5,748 bases of DNA from Desulfovibrio sp. (GTDB lineage Bacteria > Desulfobacterota > Desulfovibrionia > Desulfovibrionales > Desulfovibrionaceae): assembly GCA_014804915.1 (NCBI GenBank), contig JAAUYW010000095.1:1-5748 (forward strand). Direction: 5' to 3'. Positions 3,906-5,748 of this stretch are shown piece by piece. Under the pieces are notes generated by a model, which had not been told where the DNA came from, did no database searches, and was given only the letters and a program-made list of their open reading frames with translations. Made by a program: the position numbers and the translations under genes. Each line of letters begins with the position of its first letter. Position 1 is the first letter of the stretch.

Positions 3906-5748
3906 ATGGCTAAGACTCTCGGCGTAACCTTTGCCATTGGCGCAAAAGTCAATCCGACTGTAGCGTCGGCTTTTGCCACTGTCGAGCAGAAAATTCGCGC
4001 AAGCCAGGGCAAAATGCGCGAATTGACGGAAAAGGCGAAAGTTCTGGCGACTGCCGAAGCCGCGAAGCAGCGCGTAATGGTCACGCAAAAGATAGTCGCC
4101 GCTTCCGGAGGCCGCGATCCCATTGCCCGTGAAGTTCTGGCGCGCGAGCTTGAGGCATTCCAAAAGGCCGCAGCCGCAGCCAAAAAATATGGCGTCGCCA
4201 TTGCGGACATTGGCCGCGCCCATGCCCAGACCAATCGCGAGCTTGCGCAAACCGAAAAAAGGCTCCAGGCCCTAAATCGCGCCCAGGCATACAGGGAGAA
4301 GCGTCAGGAAGCTGCAAGCTCTCTGAAAGCGGCTGCGGTTCCGGCGCTGGCCCTGACCGCTCCCATAGCGGAAGCTATCAAGTTTGAATCCGCGATGGCC
4401 TCCGCAGCCAAAACCATTGACGGCATGAGAGATGATTCCGGCAAGCTGACTGCGCAATACCATGAAATGGAAGCGGCGATCAAACAGATGGGCCAGACGC
4501 TTCCGCTCACGCATGACGAGCTTGCGAAACTGTTTGCGGCTGGCGGCCAGCAGGGCATGACCGCTGTTTCCGATTTGCGCGAGTTCACAACAATGGCTGC
4601 GCAGATGGCTGTAGCTTTCGACATGTCAACCGAGCAGGCAGCGGATGCCATTGGCGGCTATCGCTCCGCGCTCAATCTGACCATGCCGGAAGCGAGAAGC
4701 CTGCTGGATCTGATGAACCAGTACGCCAACACAACCTCCGCTTCCGAAAAGGGCATTGCCGATGTGGTGCGCCGCGTTGGCTCCCTGGGCGCAGTCGGCG
4801 GCATTGCAGCCAAGCCTGTTACGGCCCTGGCTGCGACGCTTGACGCGATGAAAGTCGCTCCGGAAGTCGCGGCCACAGGCATCAAGAACCTGATTCTGGC
4901 CATGACGGCCGGAACAGCGGCCACAAAAAGCCAGAAAGCCGCCTTTGCCAGCCTGGGCATTGATACAGTCAAGCTGGCTAAACAGATGCAGACTGACGGT
5001 CCGGCCGCGATTATCAGCGTTCTCGAGGCTGTGCAAAAATTGCCGAAAGCCAGCCAGCTGTCCACAATGCAGCAGATTTTCGGCAAGGAAAGCCTGGGCT
5101 CGATTGCGCCCCTTCTGGCCAATCTGGACAAGGTGAAGGAAAACCTCATTACCTGCGGCGATGAGAGCGCCTATGCCGGCGCAATGCAGAAGGAATTTGA
5201 CAATGTTTCCGGCACAACAGCCAACAAGCTGATTTTGCTCAAAAACCGGCTGCAGGAAGTGGGCATAACTGTGGCCGGCGCCTTGCTTCCCGCAATCCAG
5301 AAAACCACGGAAACGATTGGCCCCCCAATCTCGGCTGTGGCGAAATTCGCGGGCGAGCATAAGAACCTGACTACCGCCGCAATTGGCGTAGCCGCCTCCC
5401 TGGTCGGCCTCAAGGTTGGCGCAGCAGCAGTGATGTGGTGCGTATCCGGATTTTCAGGCGCGTTCAATCTGGCCAAAGCGGCCATCTCCGGATTTTCTGC
5501 TGTAACCAGGATAGCCGCCGGGGTGCAAACCGCGTTCAACGCGGCCATGGCGCTGAACCCTGTTGGAATTGTCGTTATCGCAGTCGGCGCGCTGGCTGCC
5601 GGCCTTGTCTATCTTTACAACACCTGCGAGCCGGTTCGCGCCGCATTTGATTCCGCATTCTCATGGATAGGCGAAAAGGTCAAAACCGTGGCCGCGTTTG
5701 TTGAAGGCATGTTCAGCAAGGTCCTTGCCGGAATGGACAAGGTGAAAG
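3906..5748 (+). CDS. Tail tape measure protein (5' part; 3' end beyond the window)
   Basis: The frame is open from ATG 3906 to the last base, giving 614 codons with no stop. The protein spans the tube lumen, sets tail length and is released at infection. Residues about 20-140 form a long Ala/Lys/Glu/Gln-rich helical, probably coiled-coil region. A hydrophobic stretch at 142-158 leads into the tape measure core: KFESAMASAAKTIDGM (159-174), then LPLTHDELAKLFAAGGQQGM, STEQAADAIGGYRS, and later GTTANKLILLKNRLQEVG. This is the TP901/P2-type phage minor tail core pattern. Two hydrophobic segments follow, at about 491-516 and 548-571; the second contains the typical ALNPVGIVVIAVGALAAGL. The start has AGGA (3896-3899) six bases upstream. 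A nearby ATG at 3899 is out of frame and encodes only four residues. No lysozyme or peptidase domain is visible in this part; tape measures often continue well past 700 residues. Confidence 0.93.
   Translation, partial: MAKTLGVTFAIGAKVNPTVASAFATVEQKIRASQGKMRELTEKAKVLATAEAAKQRVMVTQKIVAASGGRDPIAREVLARELEAFQKAAAAAKKYGVAIADIGRAHAQTNRELAQTEKRLQALNRAQAYREKRQEAASSLKAAAVPALALTAPIAEAIKFESAMASAAKTIDGMRDDSGKLTAQYHEMEAAIKQMGQTLPLTHDELAKLFAAGGQQGMTAVSDLREFTTMAAQMAVAFDMSTEQAADAIGGYRSALNLTMPEARSLLDLMNQYANTTSASEKGIADVVRRVGSLGAVGGIAAKPVTALAATLDAMKVAPEVAATGIKNLILAMTAGTAATKSQKAAFASLGIDTVKLAKQMQTDGPAAIISVLEAVQKLPKASQLSTMQQIFGKESLGSIAPLLANLDKVKENLITCGDESAYAGAMQKEFDNVSGTTANKLILLKNRLQEVGITVAGALLPAIQKTTETIGPPISAVAKFAGEHKNLTTAAIGVAASLVGLKVGAAAVMWCVSGFSGAFNLAKAAISGFSAVTRIAAGVQTAFNAAMALNPVGIVVIAVGALAAGLVYLYNTCEPVRAAFDSAFSWIGEKVKTVAAFVEGMFSKVLAGMDKVK

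Noticed and set aside
3899..3913. ATGTCCAATGGCTAA as a tiny gene or alternative tape measure start
   Set aside because: It encodes four residues out of frame with the tape measure. ATG 3906 has better spacing from AGGA and leads into the long open frame.
4626..5360. Reverse-strand open frame (244 codons) opposite the tape measure gene
   Set aside because: Shadow of the tape measure frame, which is uninterrupted across it and carries the core motifs. The other reverse frames at 971-1544 and 3872-4250 are rejected for the same reason.
1..5748. Tailocin or extracellular contractile injection system instead of a phage
   Set aside because: A head-tail joining-like gene and a terminator precede the sheath, which favours a virion with a head. 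No toxin, ATPase or receptor module is visible. Sequence beyond the window would be needed to settle it.

Overview
The window is a stretch of a temperate-phage (prophage) late operon. It encodes the neck and contractile tail of a myovirus-type virion. Every supportable gene lies on the + strand, tightly packed, with start/stop overlaps or gaps of a few bases. I see no RNA gene, CRISPR array, insertion sequence or attachment site, and no convincing promoter. No gene-free stretch exceeds about 20 bases.

Layout, left to right: the 3' end of a small unrecognised gene (to 116); a head-tail joining/attachment-like protein (113-451, TTG start); a minor tail protein Z-like gene (451-1083), markedly more AT-rich than its neighbours; a probable Mu gp37-like tail terminator (1080-1595); the tail sheath (1604-2938); the major tail tube protein of the P2 FII type (2940-3461); the tail assembly chaperone gpE/gp41-like (3471-3740); a small GpE'-like partner frame (3757-3888), reachable by its own start or by ribosomal frameshifting at a T5 run; and the 5' part of the tape measure gene (3906 to the window edge), which stays open to the last base.

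The genes work together as a standard long-tail assembly line. The chaperone pair coats the tape measure. Tube subunits polymerise around it to the length it sets. The sheath polymerises on the tube. The terminator caps the finished tail, and the head-tail joining protein and its neighbours connect it to a filled capsid. A connector next to the tail genes argues for a phage or prophage rather than a headless tailocin, although a decayed tailocin cannot be excluded from this window alone.

Gene order (connector, Z-like, gp37-like, sheath, tube, chaperone, tape measure) combines Mu-like and P2-like features, as is common in proteobacterial prophages. The DNA is GC-rich, about 65% in a hand-counted sample (1081-1200), with good AGGAGG ribosome sites. 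This suggests a Gram-negative, proteobacterial or Desulfovibrio-like host, but that is a low-confidence inference.

I do not see a novel biological system here. The most interesting feature is the chaperone frameshift region at 3706-3888. There the downstream frame is -2/+1 rather than the usual -1, and a hairpin sits directly on the slippery T-run.
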